A DNA stretch of 64,000 nucleotides from Yoonia sediminilitoris (GCF_003058085.1 NZ_QBUD01000001.1:744001-808000); one strand, 5' to 3'. Numbered from the stretch's first letter, positions 1 to 8,835 are shown. The notes: generated by a model not told the origin, from the sequence alone. Translations and numbers: made by a program.

Positions 1-2
1 TG

Positions 3-395
3 TCTTTCTATGTCTGGGATTATCCGGGTGGAGGAATAGGGTTCATTGACGCTTTCTGGAAGGCGGCAGCCTCACTCGATCCAAAGGCGTCTGAGTTGGA
101 CGAAGGTGCGCGGTTTCCTTTCTGTACGGCCAAGGGTTTGGGCCAATTGTGTTCGGATGCCGGTCTTGCAGATGCCGAAATCGCCCCAATCGAGATCGTC
201 ACCGAGTTTCCCGATTTCGAAGCGTTCTGGCACCCGTTCACCTTGGGTGCGGGCCCGGCGCCCGGCTACTGCATGAGCCTTTCGGATGAGCAACGTGAAG
301 CCCTGAAGGCACGCCTTGTAGAGAAGCTCGATCAAGGCGGCCCCGTGCGATTGACCGCGCGGGCATGGGCGATGAAGTCGGTCAAGGGAGGCTAA
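3..395 (+). CDS. SAM-dependent methyltransferase, C-terminal part
   Basis: The reading frame is open from the window edge, so the N-terminus and the SAM-binding glycine loop lie outside. The 130 residues visible contain D-Y-P-G-G-G..FIDAFW, then EIVTEFPDFEAFW and a closing helix LKARLVEKL before R-A-W-A. This layout is typical of the C-terminal half of class I (Methyltransf_11-like) methyltransferases of unknown substrate, where the F-x-x-F-E-x-F-W segment caps the active site. The next gene starts 4 bases downstream, so the two are probably co-transcribed. The family call is from pattern recognition only, and the substrate cannot be inferred. Confidence 0.6.
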   Translation, partial: SFYVWDYPGGGIGFIDAFWKAAASLDPKASELDEGARFPFCTAKGLGQLCSDAGLADAEIAPIEIVTEFPDFEAFWHPFTLGAGPAPGYCMSLSDEQREALKARLVEKLDQGGPVRLTARAWAMKSVKGG

Positions 396-399
396 TGCG

Positions 400-927
400 G
401 TGGCGTCGCAGACCAGTGCTGCCAGCCATCTTTCGGCTGCGGCCGTCCAATCGTTAGAAGAAGTGCACATTCGGCATCCGCTGAATCCCGCTTCGGACGT
501 TTTCCTGAGGCGCCTGTCACCGATTTTCGGATTGCAGCGCCTGGCCCTCTATGTCGCGCGCGTGCCTCCTGGCAAAGAAAGCTTTCTATTTCATCGCCAT
601 GAGCGGGATGAAGAGTTCCTGGTCATCCTGTCAGGTCATGGTCGCGCAGAGATCGGAGAAGATACGATCGAAGTCGGTCCGGGCGACATGATGGCTTTCC
701 CTGCGCCGTACGGTCCGCCACATCATCTAACCAATCCATTCGACGACGACCTTGTGTATCTGATGGGCGGCGAAAGTTCAGGGTTCGACATCGCCCACTT
801 TCCCAAGATCAACAAACAACTGATTTTTTCGAAAACGGAAATTCGTTTGGTGGATGTCGAAGCCAGCCAGAAGATGAGCCTCGCAGACTGGCAGACACCC
901 ACCTCAACAGATGATGTAGAACCGTGA
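400..927 (+). CDS. Cupin-domain protein
   Basis: A 175-residue protein with a GTG start and a good ribosome site (AGGGAGG, 8 bases upstream). A conserved beta-barrel cupin domain spans about residues 55-120. Motif 1 is H-R-H-x6-F-L-V-I-L-S-G-x-G (metal ligands His, His, Glu expected) and motif 2 is G-D-M-M-A-F-P..G-P-P-H-H. The N-terminus (residues 20-40) carries H-P-L-N-P-A-S-D-V-F-L. The protein is probably cytoplasmic and metal-binding, and may be an isomerase, a dioxygenase or only a sugar-binding fold. It follows the methyltransferase gene almost without gap. No substrate can be named. Confidence 0.8.
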   Translation: MASQTSAASHLSAAAVQSLEEVHIRHPLNPASDVFLRRLSPIFGLQRLALYVARVPPGKESFLFHRHERDEEFLVILSGHGRAEIGEDTIEVGPGDMMAFPAPYGPPHHLTNPFDDDLVYLMGGESSGFDIAHFPKINKQLIFSKTEIRLVDVEASQKMSLADWQTPTSTDDVEP

Positions 928-1233
928 GGTTTGATCACCGTCCTCGGAGAAATGGGTAGGATCATTTTGCGGGCCGCCCGACGACCGATCTGTCACCCGA
1001 AGCTGTCAAAGCTCAATTTGCGGGCTTAACGGCTAAAACAACGATCTTGTTCGCCCGGCAGTTGCATTCTCCACTTCAGCCAACAACCGCCGCTCTTGAC
1101 GCAGTCGTTCCTCCAGAGCCGACCTTGGCGCAGCCGCAGCGAATGTCGGGAAGGTCCCGCTGAGCGGACCTCGGCGATCGGTTTGTCTGTCGCGAAATGC
1201 CGCACCAGTCGATGCGGCATTTGGGGGCGGCGG
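928..1233. other. Intergenic region between convergent genes
   Basis: I found no coding region in these 306 bases. The short frames here lack ribosome sites and family features. The only structure is the inverted repeat near the right end, listed separately. The stretch separates the cupin gene (+) from the convergent monooxygenase gene (-). Confidence 0.5.
1195..1222 (-). terminator. 10-bp perfect inverted repeat, possible terminator
   Basis: AAATGCCGCA and TGCGGCATTT face each other across an 8-base loop, 12 bases past the stop codon of the flavin monooxygenase gene on the minus strand. The stem ends in only three T residues on that strand, so termination is plausible but weak. Confidence 0.4.
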
Positions 1234-2424
1234 CTACTCGGCGGGCTCGGCGGCCTTGGCTGCCCGGCCTTCTTTTTCGGCCGCATAGTTTTCCTGCGCC
1301 GTCTCGACCGCCTTGGCGTGAATTTCTGCCAGTTCGGGCCGCATTTTCTGGGCGCGCATCGCTGCATTCATCGTTGACATGTGCTGCCCTTGGAAATGCG
1401 GGAACACCTCACGGGCGATCAGTTCGTAGCTCTTACGCGTTGCGTCGAAATTCGCCCAGTTGTGCGCCAGCATCAGATAGGCACCAAATCCGCCGTTGGA
1501 TTGTTTCCACAGCCGGTCAATTTGCGCCTTGCACATCTCGGGTGTGCCGATGGCCCCAAAGCCGCTGTCGTTAATGAAATCAATCATCTCTTTGGCGTTC
1601 TGGCCCGGCATCGACATCTGCGGGAAGGCCGCGATTTCCTGAAAATAGTTGAACCAATGTTCAATCCCGTATTCTACATCCCGACGCGCCTGTTCGGCGG
1701 TTTCCGCGATATGGCACAGGCCAACAAGCCGCCATTTTGACCGGTCCACCTGCTGTTTGTGATGCCGCGCCTCTTCCTCGATCACGTCCCAGTGCAGAGC
1801 AAGCGCGTCAAACCCGGCGGCGGTTGTGGCCCCGATCGAGATCAGGCCTGTGCCGTATTTGCCAGCGAGTTTCGGCCCCGTGGGCGAGGCGACGGCGGCA
1901 GTTGCCAGATCAAAGTTGGAATAGGGCCGCAGGTGCAGGCGCGCATCCTTGAGGGTCCAGCGGTCATTTTCGAAATTGACCGGTTCATCAGACCGTAGCA
2001 GGCGGGTGATAATGTCCAGACCGTCGGCCAGCAGGCCGCGCGTGTCTTTCTGGCTGAGCCCGATCATGGCCGCATCGGTGGGCAAGGACCCCGGCCCTAG
2101 CCCCAACATAGCCCGCCCGCGCGTCAGGTGATCGAGCTGCACGATCTTTTCGGCGACCCACAGGGGGTTGTGATAGCTGACCGACACCACGCCTGTGCCC
2201 AGCTTGATCCGCCGGGTGCGCGGAGCAGCACTGGCGATCATCAGTTCGGGGCTGGCGGAAATTTCGGACCCGGCAGAGTGATGTTCGCCGAACCAGACCT
2301 CATCATAGTCGCAACGGTCGAGCCATTGCACCAGTTCAAGGTCTTGCTCAAGTGCCAATGTCGGATTGATGCCCGGCTTGTGAAACGGTGCCAGAAAAAT
2401 TCCAAATCGCATACGGTCGTTCAT
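1234..2424 (-). CDS. LLM-class flavin-dependent monooxygenase
   Basis: A 396-residue protein of the bacterial luciferase-like (F420/FMN TIM-barrel) superfamily. It opens M-R-F-G-I-F-L-A-P-F-H-K-P-G-x-N-P-T and continues V-W-F-G-E-H-H-S-A-G-S-E, then K-L-G-T-G-V-V and G-L-G-P-G-S-L-P-T-D. As I recall, the limonene 1,2-monooxygenase-like (LimB) branch has this N-terminus. The usual reaction uses reduced FMN and O2 to oxidise a small organic molecule, and needs a separate flavin reductase. The Ala/Glu/Lys-rich tail is an extension. The start has a strong ribosome site (GGGAGGAAG). Actual substrate unknown. Confidence 0.8.
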   Translation of the reverse strand: MNDRMRFGIFLAPFHKPGINPTLALEQDLELVQWLDRCDYDEVWFGEHHSAGSEISASPELMIASAAPRTRRIKLGTGVVSVSYHNPLWVAEKIVQLDHLTRGRAMLGLGPGSLPTDAAMIGLSQKDTRGLLADGLDIITRLLRSDEPVNFENDRWTLKDARLHLRPYSNFDLATAAVASPTGPKLAGKYGTGLISIGATTAAGFDALALHWDVIEEEARHHKQQVDRSKWRLVGLCHIAETAEQARRDVEYGIEHWFNYFQEIAAFPQMSMPGQNAKEMIDFINDSGFGAIGTPEMCKAQIDRLWKQSNGGFGAYLMLAHNWANFDATRKSYELIAREVFPHFQGQHMSTMNAAMRAQKMRPELAEIHAKAVETAQENYAAEKEGRAAKAAEPAE

Positions 2425-2507
2425 TCAACTTCCTCCCTATGGTGTCACCGTTTAGGGTGGTGACGTAAGGGAAGACTAACGCGACAGTTGCAAAGCACCA
2501 AAGGATT

Positions 2508-3377
2508 TTACGAGCCGCGATGCCGGCTTTCGAAACGGGGGAGCATGGCGGAAAAGTCGCGGCCCTTGCCGTCCTCTTCTTCGACGAATTGTTGATAGAG
2601 CGCCGTTGCCGCCTGACCCATGGGCGTGTCCGCATCGGCGGCTTCTGCCGCCATCTGGCTAAGCCGCAGGTCCTTGAGCATCAGTTCAGACGCGAAACCG
2701 GGCTGGTAGTCGTTGTCAGCGGGGCTTTGCGGACCGATGCCGGGGGCAGGGCAGTAGGCATTCATTGACCAGCTGTAACCTGACGATGTGCTGACCACGT
2801 CAAACATTGCCTGCCGGTCCAGTCCCAGCTTGTCGGCCAGCACGAACGCCTCGCAGGTGGCAATCATCGTGACCCCAAGGATCATGTTGTTGCAGATCTT
2901 GGCCGCTTGCCCGTTGCCAGCGGGGCCGCAATGCACCGCCTTTTGCCCCATGATGTCGAACAGTGGTTGCACCGTTGCAAATGCGTCCGCAGGGCCACCT
3001 GCCATGAATGTCAGCGTGCCGTTGGTCGCACCGCCAATGCCGCCTGACACGGGGGCATCGATGGCCGACAACCCGTTCCCTTGCGCCTGTGCAGCAACCG
3101 CCCGCGCGCTTTCCACGTCCACGGTGGAACAATCCAGATGGATTGCACCGCTTTTCATTGCAGGATGAATTTCCGCGGCCACTTGGCGCAGAATGTCGCC
3201 GTTTGGCAGCATGGTGATTACCACGTCTGCGTCTCTGGCCGCGTCAGCCGCACTTTGCGCCAGCGCAATTCCCTCTGGCGCCGCGACCGTGTCGAAACCC
3301 GTGACCTCATGCGATTTGGCAAGGTTTGCCGCCATCGGCGCCCCCATATTCCCCAGACCGATAAAACCGATTTTCAT
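2508..3377 (-). CDS. mmsB: 3-hydroxyisobutyrate dehydrogenase
   Basis: A 289-residue NAD-dependent beta-hydroxyacid dehydrogenase that oxidises 3-hydroxyisobutyrate to methylmalonate semialdehyde in valine breakdown. Visible features are the Rossmann motif G-L-G-N-M-G at residues 7-12, the substrate-binding segment D-A-P-V-S-G-G (108-114) and the catalytic lysine region G-N-G-Q-A-A-K-I-C-N-N (Lys160). The insertion S-S-G-Y-S-W-S-M-N-A-Y-C-P-A-P-G is typical of HIBADH rather than other family members. I chose the ATG at 3377, which overlaps the stop of the upstream hydrolase gene (ATGA), over longer starts that lack the Rossmann N-terminus. It is the last gene of the valine set. Confidence 0.93.
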   Translation of the reverse strand: MKIGFIGLGNMGAPMAANLAKSHEVTGFDTVAAPEGIALAQSAADAARDADVVITMLPNGDILRQVAAEIHPAMKSGAIHLDCSTVDVESARAVAAQAQGNGLSAIDAPVSGGIGGATNGTLTFMAGGPADAFATVQPLFDIMGQKAVHCGPAGNGQAAKICNNMILGVTMIATCEAFVLADKLGLDRQAMFDVVSTSSGYSWSMNAYCPAPGIGPQSPADNDYQPGFASELMLKDLRLSQMAAEAADADTPMGQAATALYQQFVEEEDGKGRDFSAMLPRFESRHRGS

Positions 3378-4417
3378 TGTGTGTCCTCCCATTGCAGTGC
3401 GGCCTCCCCAAGCGGGGCGCGCATGGCTGCGATTTCTTCCTCTGGCACCGCATCGAAGCTGGCATGTTGCCATTTCGGAGTGCGGTCCCTGTCGATGATG
3501 GCTGCCCTGATTCCTTCGACAAAGTCGCCCTGTGCGCCGCAGCGATAGGTATAGCGGAATTCTTGATCCAATGCGTTGCGGATTGAAGGCGCTGTGCGCA
3601 CAGCCCGAATGATGCGCAGCGCCGTTGCCATGGCAAGCGGCGCGTTTCGGGTCAGGGCCTTGTGTGCCGCTTGGGCAAAGTCGCTGTCGTCAGATGCAAG
3701 TGACCTCGCGATGTCGGGCAGGGACGTGGCCGAGAAATGGCGGTTGATCAAGGCGGTCTGTGCGGACAGTGTCCCTTGGTCGGGTGCTGTTGTGTGCGCA
3801 TTGATGATTGCAGGATCGCCTGACGCCTCCAGATCGGTTTTCAACGCGTCCCACGCGGAACTAGCAACGAATGAGTCAGCGAAACCGGCCTCAATGGCAT
3901 CGGCAGGACCCATACGCGTGCCAGTCAGCCCCAGATATTCCCCCCAGTGCCCCGGCGCCTTGGCCAACAGCAATGACCCGCCCACATCAGGCACCAGCCC
4001 GATGGTACATTCGGGCATCGCAATCTGGCTATTTTCGCATACGATCCGGTGCGATGCATGACAGCCTACACCGACACCACCCCCCATAGTGAACCCTTGC
4101 AGGAAGGTCACGATGGGTTTGGGGTAGGCGTCCATTTTGGCATTCAGCCGATATTCATCGCGCCAGAACCGCTGACCATAGTCATAGTCGCCTTGCGTGG
4201 CGGTCGCATACATCTCGGCAATATCGCCGCCTGCGCAAAAGGCCTTGTCGCCCATCGCATCGATGAGGACCATTTGCACGGCGTCATCATCGCGCCAGCA
4301 ATCCAGTGCCTGTTCAATTGCCAGACACATGTCCCATGTGAGGGCGTTCATCGCCTTGGGGCGGTTCAGGGTGATCCGGCCAGTGCGTCCGGCTTTGCGG
4401 ATGGAAATATCAGGCAT
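3374..4417 (-). CDS. 3-hydroxyisobutyryl-CoA hydrolase
   Basis: A 347-residue crotonase-fold protein. The oxyanion-hole segment is A-F-C-A-G-G-D (about 59-65). A second conserved segment, Q-G-F-T-M-G-G-G-V-G (107-116), leads to M-P-E-C-T-I-G-L-V-P-D-V-G, which holds the Glu136/Asp144 pair characteristic of HIBCH-type hydrolases. Enoyl-CoA hydratases usually have a second Glu there. The length and the position between isobutyryl-CoA dehydrogenase and MmsB match the thioester hydrolysis step of valine catabolism. Its stop overlaps the mmsB start by 4 bases, implying translational coupling. It could be annotated more loosely as enoyl-CoA hydratase/isomerase. Confidence 0.88.
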   Translation of the reverse strand: MPDISIRKAGRTGRITLNRPKAMNALTWDMCLAIEQALDCWRDDDAVQMVLIDAMGDKAFCAGGDIAEMYATATQGDYDYGQRFWRDEYRLNAKMDAYPKPIVTFLQGFTMGGGVGVGCHASHRIVCENSQIAMPECTIGLVPDVGGSLLLAKAPGHWGEYLGLTGTRMGPADAIEAGFADSFVASSAWDALKTDLEASGDPAIINAHTTAPDQGTLSAQTALINRHFSATSLPDIARSLASDDSDFAQAAHKALTRNAPLAMATALRIIRAVRTAPSIRNALDQEFRYTYRCGAQGDFVEGIRAAIIDRDRTPKWQHASFDAVPEEEIAAMRAPLGEAALQWEDTQ

Positions 4418-4431
4418 GGGAAAAGCTGTCT

Positions 4432-5568
4432 TTATTGAAGCAGGTGGCGTGCTGTGATCAGACGCATAATCTCGTTGGTGCCCTCAAGGATTTGATGCAC
4501 ACGCAGGTCACGCACGATCTTTTCGATCCCGTAGTCGGCCAGATAGCCGTAGCCCCCATGCAGTTGCAGACATTGATCCGCGACTTGACTGCCTGCTTCG
4601 GTGCATAGCTTCTTGGCCATTGCGCAGAATTTGGTGGCATCAGGGGCGCCTGCGTCCAGCTTCCAGGCGGCCTGCCGCAGGAAGGTGCGGGCGGATTGCA
4701 GCGCGATTTCCGCGTCTGCCAAGCGGAATTGGAGACCTTGGAACTGGTCAATGGATTTGCCGAAAGCCTTGCGTTCCTTCATATAGGCCAGCGTCTGATC
4801 GAGGGCGGATTGGGCGGCCCCAAGTGAACAGGCGGCAATGTTCAGCCGCCCGCCGTCCAGACCGGCCATGGCATATTTGAAACCGTCGCCTTCCTGCCCC
4901 AACAGGTTCCCGCCGGGGACTTTGCAGTCGTCCATCTGGACTTGCCGTGTGGGCTGCGACCGCCAGCCCATCTTGTCCTCGAGCGCGCCAAATGACAGGC
5001 CGGGCGCGTCGCTTGGGACAAGCAGGCTGCTGATCCCCTTTGGCCCATCGTCGCCGGTGCGGGCCATGACGATATAGGCATCCGAATAACCGCCGCCCGA
5101 GATGAATGCCTTGCTGCCTGTCAGGCTGTACCCTTCGTTTGTGCGGGTAGCCCGGGTGCGCAGTGCGGCGGCGTCCGAGCCTGATCCGGGTTCGGTCAGG
5201 CAATAGGACAGTATGGTTTCCATGGTGATCGCTTTGGGCAGGACATCGGCGCGCATCTCGTCAGAGCCATAGTTTTCGATCATTTTGGCGCACATGTTAT
5301 GGATCGAAAGAAAAGCCGCAACAGATGGGCAGGCCTGTGACAAAGCCTCAAAGACCAAGGTGCCATCCAGTCGCGACAACCCCGACCCGCCAGCCGATTC
5401 AGACACGTAAAGTGCCCCGAACCCAAGTGCGGCAAGCTCGGGCCAAAGCGGCTTTGGGATAGTCCCGGCGGCTTCCCAATCGCGGGCATGTGGGGCGATG
5501 TGTTCTGCGCCAAAGCTTTGGGCCATGTCGAATATCGCCGATTGCTCTTCGGTTAATGCAAAGTCCAT
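4432..5568 (-). CDS. Isobutyryl-CoA dehydrogenase (acyl-CoA dehydrogenase)
   Basis: A 378-residue FAD flavoprotein oxidising isobutyryl-CoA to methacrylyl-CoA, passing electrons to electron-transfer flavoprotein. Signatures are C-L-T-E-P-G-S-G-S-D (123-132), R-K-A-F-G-K-S-I..Q (266-275), Q-L-H-G-G-Y-G-Y (335-342) and the catalytic base Glu362 in I-L-E-G-T-N-E-I-M-R. The catalytic Glu at this C-terminal position fits short-chain and isobutyryl-type enzymes. The start has a strong site (GGAGGGTGA). It leads a three-gene operon for consecutive valine steps. The methylmalonate semialdehyde dehydrogenase gene (mmsA) is not in the cluster. Confidence 0.88.
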   Translation of the reverse strand: MDFALTEEQSAIFDMAQSFGAEHIAPHARDWEAAGTIPKPLWPELAALGFGALYVSESAGGSGLSRLDGTLVFEALSQACPSVAAFLSIHNMCAKMIENYGSDEMRADVLPKAITMETILSYCLTEPGSGSDAAALRTRATRTNEGYSLTGSKAFISGGGYSDAYIVMARTGDDGPKGISSLLVPSDAPGLSFGALEDKMGWRSQPTRQVQMDDCKVPGGNLLGQEGDGFKYAMAGLDGGRLNIAACSLGAAQSALDQTLAYMKERKAFGKSIDQFQGLQFRLADAEIALQSARTFLRQAAWKLDAGAPDATKFCAMAKKLCTEAGSQVADQCLQLHGGYGYLADYGIEKIVRDLRVHQILEGTNEIMRLITARHLLQ

Positions 5569-5590
5569 GGGTCACCCTCCGCCTGTGAAT

Positions 5591-5604
5591 TGAACGCTCG
5601 TTCA
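5591..5604. promoter_or_regulatory. Perfect TGAACG-CT-CGTTCA palindrome (TetR-type operator candidate)
   Basis: A 6-2-6 perfect inverted repeat lies 23 bases upstream of the isobutyryl-CoA dehydrogenase start codon, in the only likely promoter region of the valine operon. Its form resembles operators of TetR-family regulators of fatty-acid and branched-chain acyl-CoA catabolism in proteobacteria. The regulator is not encoded in this window. Confidence 0.55.
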
Positions 5605-5704
5605 TATTCTTGGGCCGTCATGGGCGAAATGGCAAGCCTTTGGGTGTTAGCGATTGATTATCATTGTGTGTGGATAAGAGGTGCCAGCAAAAAAGGAATC
5701 ATCG

Positions 5705-6562
5705 GTGCCCAACCCAAAGACAGGTGTAATTGTGATCCATGGCGTGGGTAGCAGCGCCCATTCCCGTCCAGCGAATGTCGACGAACTTTCATTCTCCAAA
5801 GATATGGCGCGTCGGGTCAAACGTAAACTCGGCGATCAGGCCGATCAGGTCGTCTGGAGAGAGGTGTTTTGGGCGGATATCCTGAGTGTCCGACAATTAG
5901 CTTATCTTGCCGAAATCTCTGACAAGACCAGTTCGGATGTCGTGCGCGCATTTGTCTTGTCGGCAATGTCCGATGGCGCCGCGTACCGGAAAACCGCAGA
6001 CAGATCATTGGCGATCTACGAACAGATTCACAGCCGGGTGGAAACGGCCGTCCGTGAGATTGAAAAAGAGATTGGTCCAGACGGTCAATTATTGATCCTT
6101 GCCCACTCGCTTGGGGGGCATATCATTTCGAACTATATCTATGATTTGCAGCGGTTTAAGATTTGCACTGGGCAGGGACGATTTGGATCGCCCCTGCAAA
6201 ATATGAGCACGGTGGCCGGACTGATGACATTCGGTTGCAACATCCCGATTTTCCTGTTTGCGCACAAACAAGAGGAAATCCAACCCATTGACTATCCCGG
6301 CGGCGACTTGCCCGAACACCGCCAGATCGTGACGTGGTGGCAGAATTTCTACGACAAGAAAGACATACTCGCCTATCCGATGGGGCCATCGGCACCTGCC
6401 TACAGCAAAATGGTTTCAGGCCGTTACCTGCGCGACGTGCCAGTCCACCTTGGCAGCCCCAGCGTGCAGCAATGGGACCCGCTCTCGCATGGTTCCTATT
6501 GGGACGACGTGGAATTGATCACCCCGGTCGTGCATTATCTTGGGAAGATGCTGGCTGATTAG
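5705..6562 (+). CDS. Alpha/beta-hydrolase-fold protein of unknown substrate
   Basis: About 285 residues. The N-terminal strand and oxyanion loop read V-I-V-I-H-G-V-G-S-S, and the nucleophile elbow is L-I-L-A-H-S-L-G-G-H with Ser135. The first Gly of G-x-S-x-G is replaced by Ala. A late His (L-S-H-G-S-Y-W-D-D) could complete the triad. There is no signal peptide. I prefer the GTG at 5705, which has AAGGA 7 bases upstream, over the in-frame GTG at 5681 that has only a weak site. The fold resembles lipases and esterases of the 'hypothetical serine esterase' type. The gene stands alone between the divergent valine operon and a CBS-domain gene. Confidence 0.6.
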   Translation: MPNPKTGVIVIHGVGSSAHSRPANVDELSFSKDMARRVKRKLGDQADQVVWREVFWADILSVRQLAYLAEISDKTSSDVVRAFVLSAMSDGAAYRKTADRSLAIYEQIHSRVETAVREIEKEIGPDGQLLILAHSLGGHIISNYIYDLQRFKICTGQGRFGSPLQNMSTVAGLMTFGCNIPIFLFAHKQEEIQPIDYPGGDLPEHRQIVTWWQNFYDKKDILAYPMGPSAPAYSKMVSGRYLRDVPVHLGSPSVQQWDPLSHGSYWDDVELITPVVHYLGKMLAD

Positions 6563-6707
6563 GAATTGGCGGTAAACAGCCGATTCGACGGCTTTTTTGC
6601 AGTGCATACATTCATGGGGCGAACCCTGAAATGTCGTTGCACGCTTGACAGGCGGCCATTTGTTTTGACACCCTCAAGTTATTGAATATGTGTTAAGGAG
6701 TACGTCG

Positions 6708-7142
6708 ATGATCGTTGCCCAAATCTTGAAGTCAAAAGCCGACGTTGGTGTGGTTTCGGTGAAACCGACAGACCATGTCAATGATGCTGTACGACTGCTG
6801 TCGGAAAAACGCATCGGTACGGTGGTCGTTTCCCAAGATGGCCAGTCGCTTGACGGGATCCTGTCAGAGCGTGACATCGTGCGCGAGATGGGAAGTCGCG
6901 GCGTGGCCTGTCTCAACGAGCCGGTCTCGGGCATGATGACATCAAAATTGATCACATGCGGACCGCATGACAGTGCCGACACTGTGCTTGAGCTCATGAC
7001 GAACGGACGCTTCCGCCACCTGCCGGTGATGGAAAACGGCAAGATGATCGGCCTGATCTCAATCGGGGATGTGGTCAAGGCCCGGCTTTCTGAACTGTCG
7101 ATGGAGAAAGACGCGCTGGAAGGAATGATCATGGGCCACTAG
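6708..7142 (+). CDS. Two-CBS-domain protein
   Basis: A 144-residue cytoplasmic protein made of a single CBS pair (Bateman module). CBS1 covers about residues 8-60 (V-V-S-V-K-P-T-D..A-V-R-L-L..I-G-T-V-V-V..G-I-L-S-E-R-D-I-V-R). CBS2 covers about 72-130 (S-K-L-I-T-C-G-P-H-D-S..R-H-L-P-V-M-E-N-G-K-M-I-G-L-I-S-I-G-D-V-V-K). Such pairs bind adenosyl nucleotides and act as energy sensors. No effector domain is attached, so the partner is unknown. The ATG at 6708 is preceded by AAGGAG with 8-base spacing. Free-standing CBS proteins of this size are common in Rhodobacterales. Confidence 0.88.
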   Translation: MIVAQILKSKADVGVVSVKPTDHVNDAVRLLSEKRIGTVVVSQDGQSLDGILSERDIVREMGSRGVACLNEPVSGMMTSKLITCGPHDSADTVLELMTNGRFRHLPVMENGKMIGLISIGDVVKARLSELSMEKDALEGMIMGH

Positions 7143-7209
7143 GCGGCGCTTGAATTCCAACCCAAAGTCATGTTGCTTACGACAACGCGGCCAATGAGCG
7201 AGGAGCAGC

Positions 7210-7704
7210 ATGCGCACAGGACTTTACCCCGGTACTTTTGATCCGGTCACACTTGGGCATATGGATATAATCGGCCGGGCTTGCTCGCTCGTTGACAAGC
7301 TGGTGATTGGGGTTGCCATCAACCGTGATAAGGGGCCGCTTTTCGACCTTGAAGAGCGGGTGGCAATGGTCAAATCCGAGTGCGCCCCGTTGGCAAATGC
7401 AACCGGCTGCGAGATTACCGTACATCCTTTTGAAAATCTGCTGATCAATTGCGCGCACGATGTGGGGGCCAGTGTCATCATCCGCGGTCTGCGTGCCGTC
7501 GCAGATTTTGAGTATGAATATCAGATGGTTGGCATGAACCGCGCGCTTGACGACAGTATCGAGACTGTGTTCCTGATGGCAGAGGCGCAATACCAGTCGA
7601 TCGCATCGAAGCTGGTCAAGGAAATCGCGCGACTGAATGGTGATGTGTCGAAATTCGTATCACCGGCAGTGAACGAAAGCCTGGTCGCGCGCTATAAAAG
7701 GTGA
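7210..7704 (+). CDS. coaD: Phosphopantetheine adenylyltransferase
   Basis: A 164-residue enzyme of the nucleotidyltransferase superfamily that transfers AMP from ATP to 4'-phosphopantetheine, the penultimate step of coenzyme A synthesis. The N-terminus G-L-Y-P-G-T-F-D-P-V-T-L-G-H-M-D holds the T/H-x-G-H nucleotide signature. R-G-L-R-A-V-A-D-F-E-Y-E-Y-Q-M and the C-terminal S-I-A-S-K-L-V-K-E-I-A are also typical. Length is normal for CoaD. A good ribosome site (GAGGAG) precedes the ATG, and a strong terminator follows the gene. Confidence 0.96.
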   Translation: MRTGLYPGTFDPVTLGHMDIIGRACSLVDKLVIGVAINRDKGPLFDLEERVAMVKSECAPLANATGCEITVHPFENLLINCAHDVGASVIIRGLRAVADFEYEYQMVGMNRALDDSIETVFLMAEAQYQSIASKLVKEIARLNGDVSKFVSPAVNESLVARYKR

Positions 7705-7751
7705 ATGCACCAACCTTGAAACGCGTGGGACACGCCAACGCAGGAATCGCG

Positions 7752-7778
7752 AAAGCCGGCCCTTGGGACCGGCTTTTT
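7752..7778 (+). terminator. Rho-independent terminator of coaD
   Basis: AAAGCCGG pairs with CCGGCTTT across a 9-base loop and runs into five T residues on the plus strand. It lies 47 bases past the coaD stop and just before the stop of the convergent gap gene. Confidence 0.8.
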
Positions 7779-7798
7779 GCATGAATGGACCTGTAGAC

Positions 7799-8800
7799 TT
7801 ACAGCAGTTTGCCCATCGCGACGGCAGTGTCGGCCATCCGGTTGGAAAAGCCCCATTCGTTATCGTACCACGTCAAAATCCGCACCATATTGCCATCAAG
7901 GACCTTGGTCTGGTCCAGATGGAACACTGACGAATGGGGGTCATGGTTGAAATCCGAACTCACCAGCGGCAGGTCGGTGTAGCCCAACACGCCCTTGAGC
8001 GGGCCGTCCGCGGCGGCGATGATGGCATTGTTGACCTCTTCGGGTGTCGTCGCCCGGCTTGCTTCAAAGGTCAGGTCAACCACCGACACGTTCGGGGTGG
8101 GCACGCGGATGGCGACGCCGTCCAGTTTGCCGTTCAACTCTGGCAGGACCAACCCGACGGCCTTGGCGGCACCAGTTGATGTGGGAATCATCGACAGGGC
8201 AGCAGCCCGCGCGCGGTACAGGTCCTTGTGCATCGTATCAAGGGTCGGCTGATCGCCGGTGTAGCTGTGGATTGTCGTCATGAAGCCCTTTGTAATGCCG
8301 ATTGCATCATTCAGGACCTTGGCGACCGGTGACAGGCAGTTGGTCGTGCAGGATGCGTTGGACACGACGATATCATCGGACGTCAGCACATCATGGTTCA
8401 CACCGTAGACAATTGTCTTGTCAGCATCTTTTCCGGGGGCAGAGATCAGAACCCGCGATGATCCGTTATCCAGATGCGCCTGGCATGCCTCTTTGCTGGT
8501 GAAAATGCCTGTACATTCCAGCACGATGTCCACATCTGCCCACGGCAAATCTGCCGGATTGCGGATGGCTGTGACTTGCATCGGGCCACGGCCAACGTCA
8601 ATCGTGCTGTCGGTTGTCGTCACAGTGGCGGGAAACCGGCCATGGACACTATCAAAACGCAGCAAGTGCGCATTCGTTTCGACCGGGCCGAGGTCATTGA
8701 TCGCGACAACCTCAATATCTGTGCGGCCACTTTCAATAATGGCGCGCAGTACATTGCGGCCAATGCGTCCAAATCCGTTAATTGCTACTTTCACGGCCAT
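7799..8800 (-). CDS. gap: Glyceraldehyde-3-phosphate dehydrogenase, probably NAD-dependent
   Basis: A 333-residue type I GAPDH that interconverts glyceraldehyde 3-phosphate and 1,3-bisphosphoglycerate. The Rossmann motif is N-G-F-G-R-I-G-R (8-15), the catalytic Cys lies in S-N-A-S-C-T-T-N-C, and the C-terminus has W-Y-D-N-E-W-G-F-S. Residue 36 is Asp in V-A-I-N-D-L-G-P, the usual determinant for NAD. The ATG at 8800 is chosen because GGGAGAAG lies 8 bases upstream, while the in-frame GTG at 8806 lies against that site. A near-perfect TGTTAGCGCTAACA-type operator sits just upstream. It is the second of two gap genes in tandem. Confidence 0.95.
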   Translation of the reverse strand: MAVKVAINGFGRIGRNVLRAIIESGRTDIEVVAINDLGPVETNAHLLRFDSVHGRFPATVTTTDSTIDVGRGPMQVTAIRNPADLPWADVDIVLECTGIFTSKEACQAHLDNGSSRVLISAPGKDADKTIVYGVNHDVLTSDDIVVSNASCTTNCLSPVAKVLNDAIGITKGFMTTIHSYTGDQPTLDTMHKDLYRARAAALSMIPTSTGAAKAVGLVLPELNGKLDGVAIRVPTPNVSVVDLTFEASRATTPEEVNNAIIAAADGPLKGVLGYTDLPLVSSDFNHDPHSSVFHLDQTKVLDGNMVRILTWYDNEWGFSNRMADTAVAMGKLL

Positions 8801-8821
8801 AATCACTTCTCCCTAGAGTAA

Positions 8822-8835
8822 TGTTGGCGCTAACA
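8822..8835. promoter_or_regulatory. CceR-like operator upstream of gap
   Basis: TGTTGGCGCTAACA matches the palindrome TGTTAGCGCTAACA at 13 of 14 positions. An exact copy precedes edd at 42789, and degenerate copies lie upstream of the second gap gene at 10181-10226. From memory of the Rhodobacter sphaeroides literature, this is the motif of CceR, a LacI-family regulator of central carbon metabolism. The regulator gene is not in the window. Confidence 0.75.
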
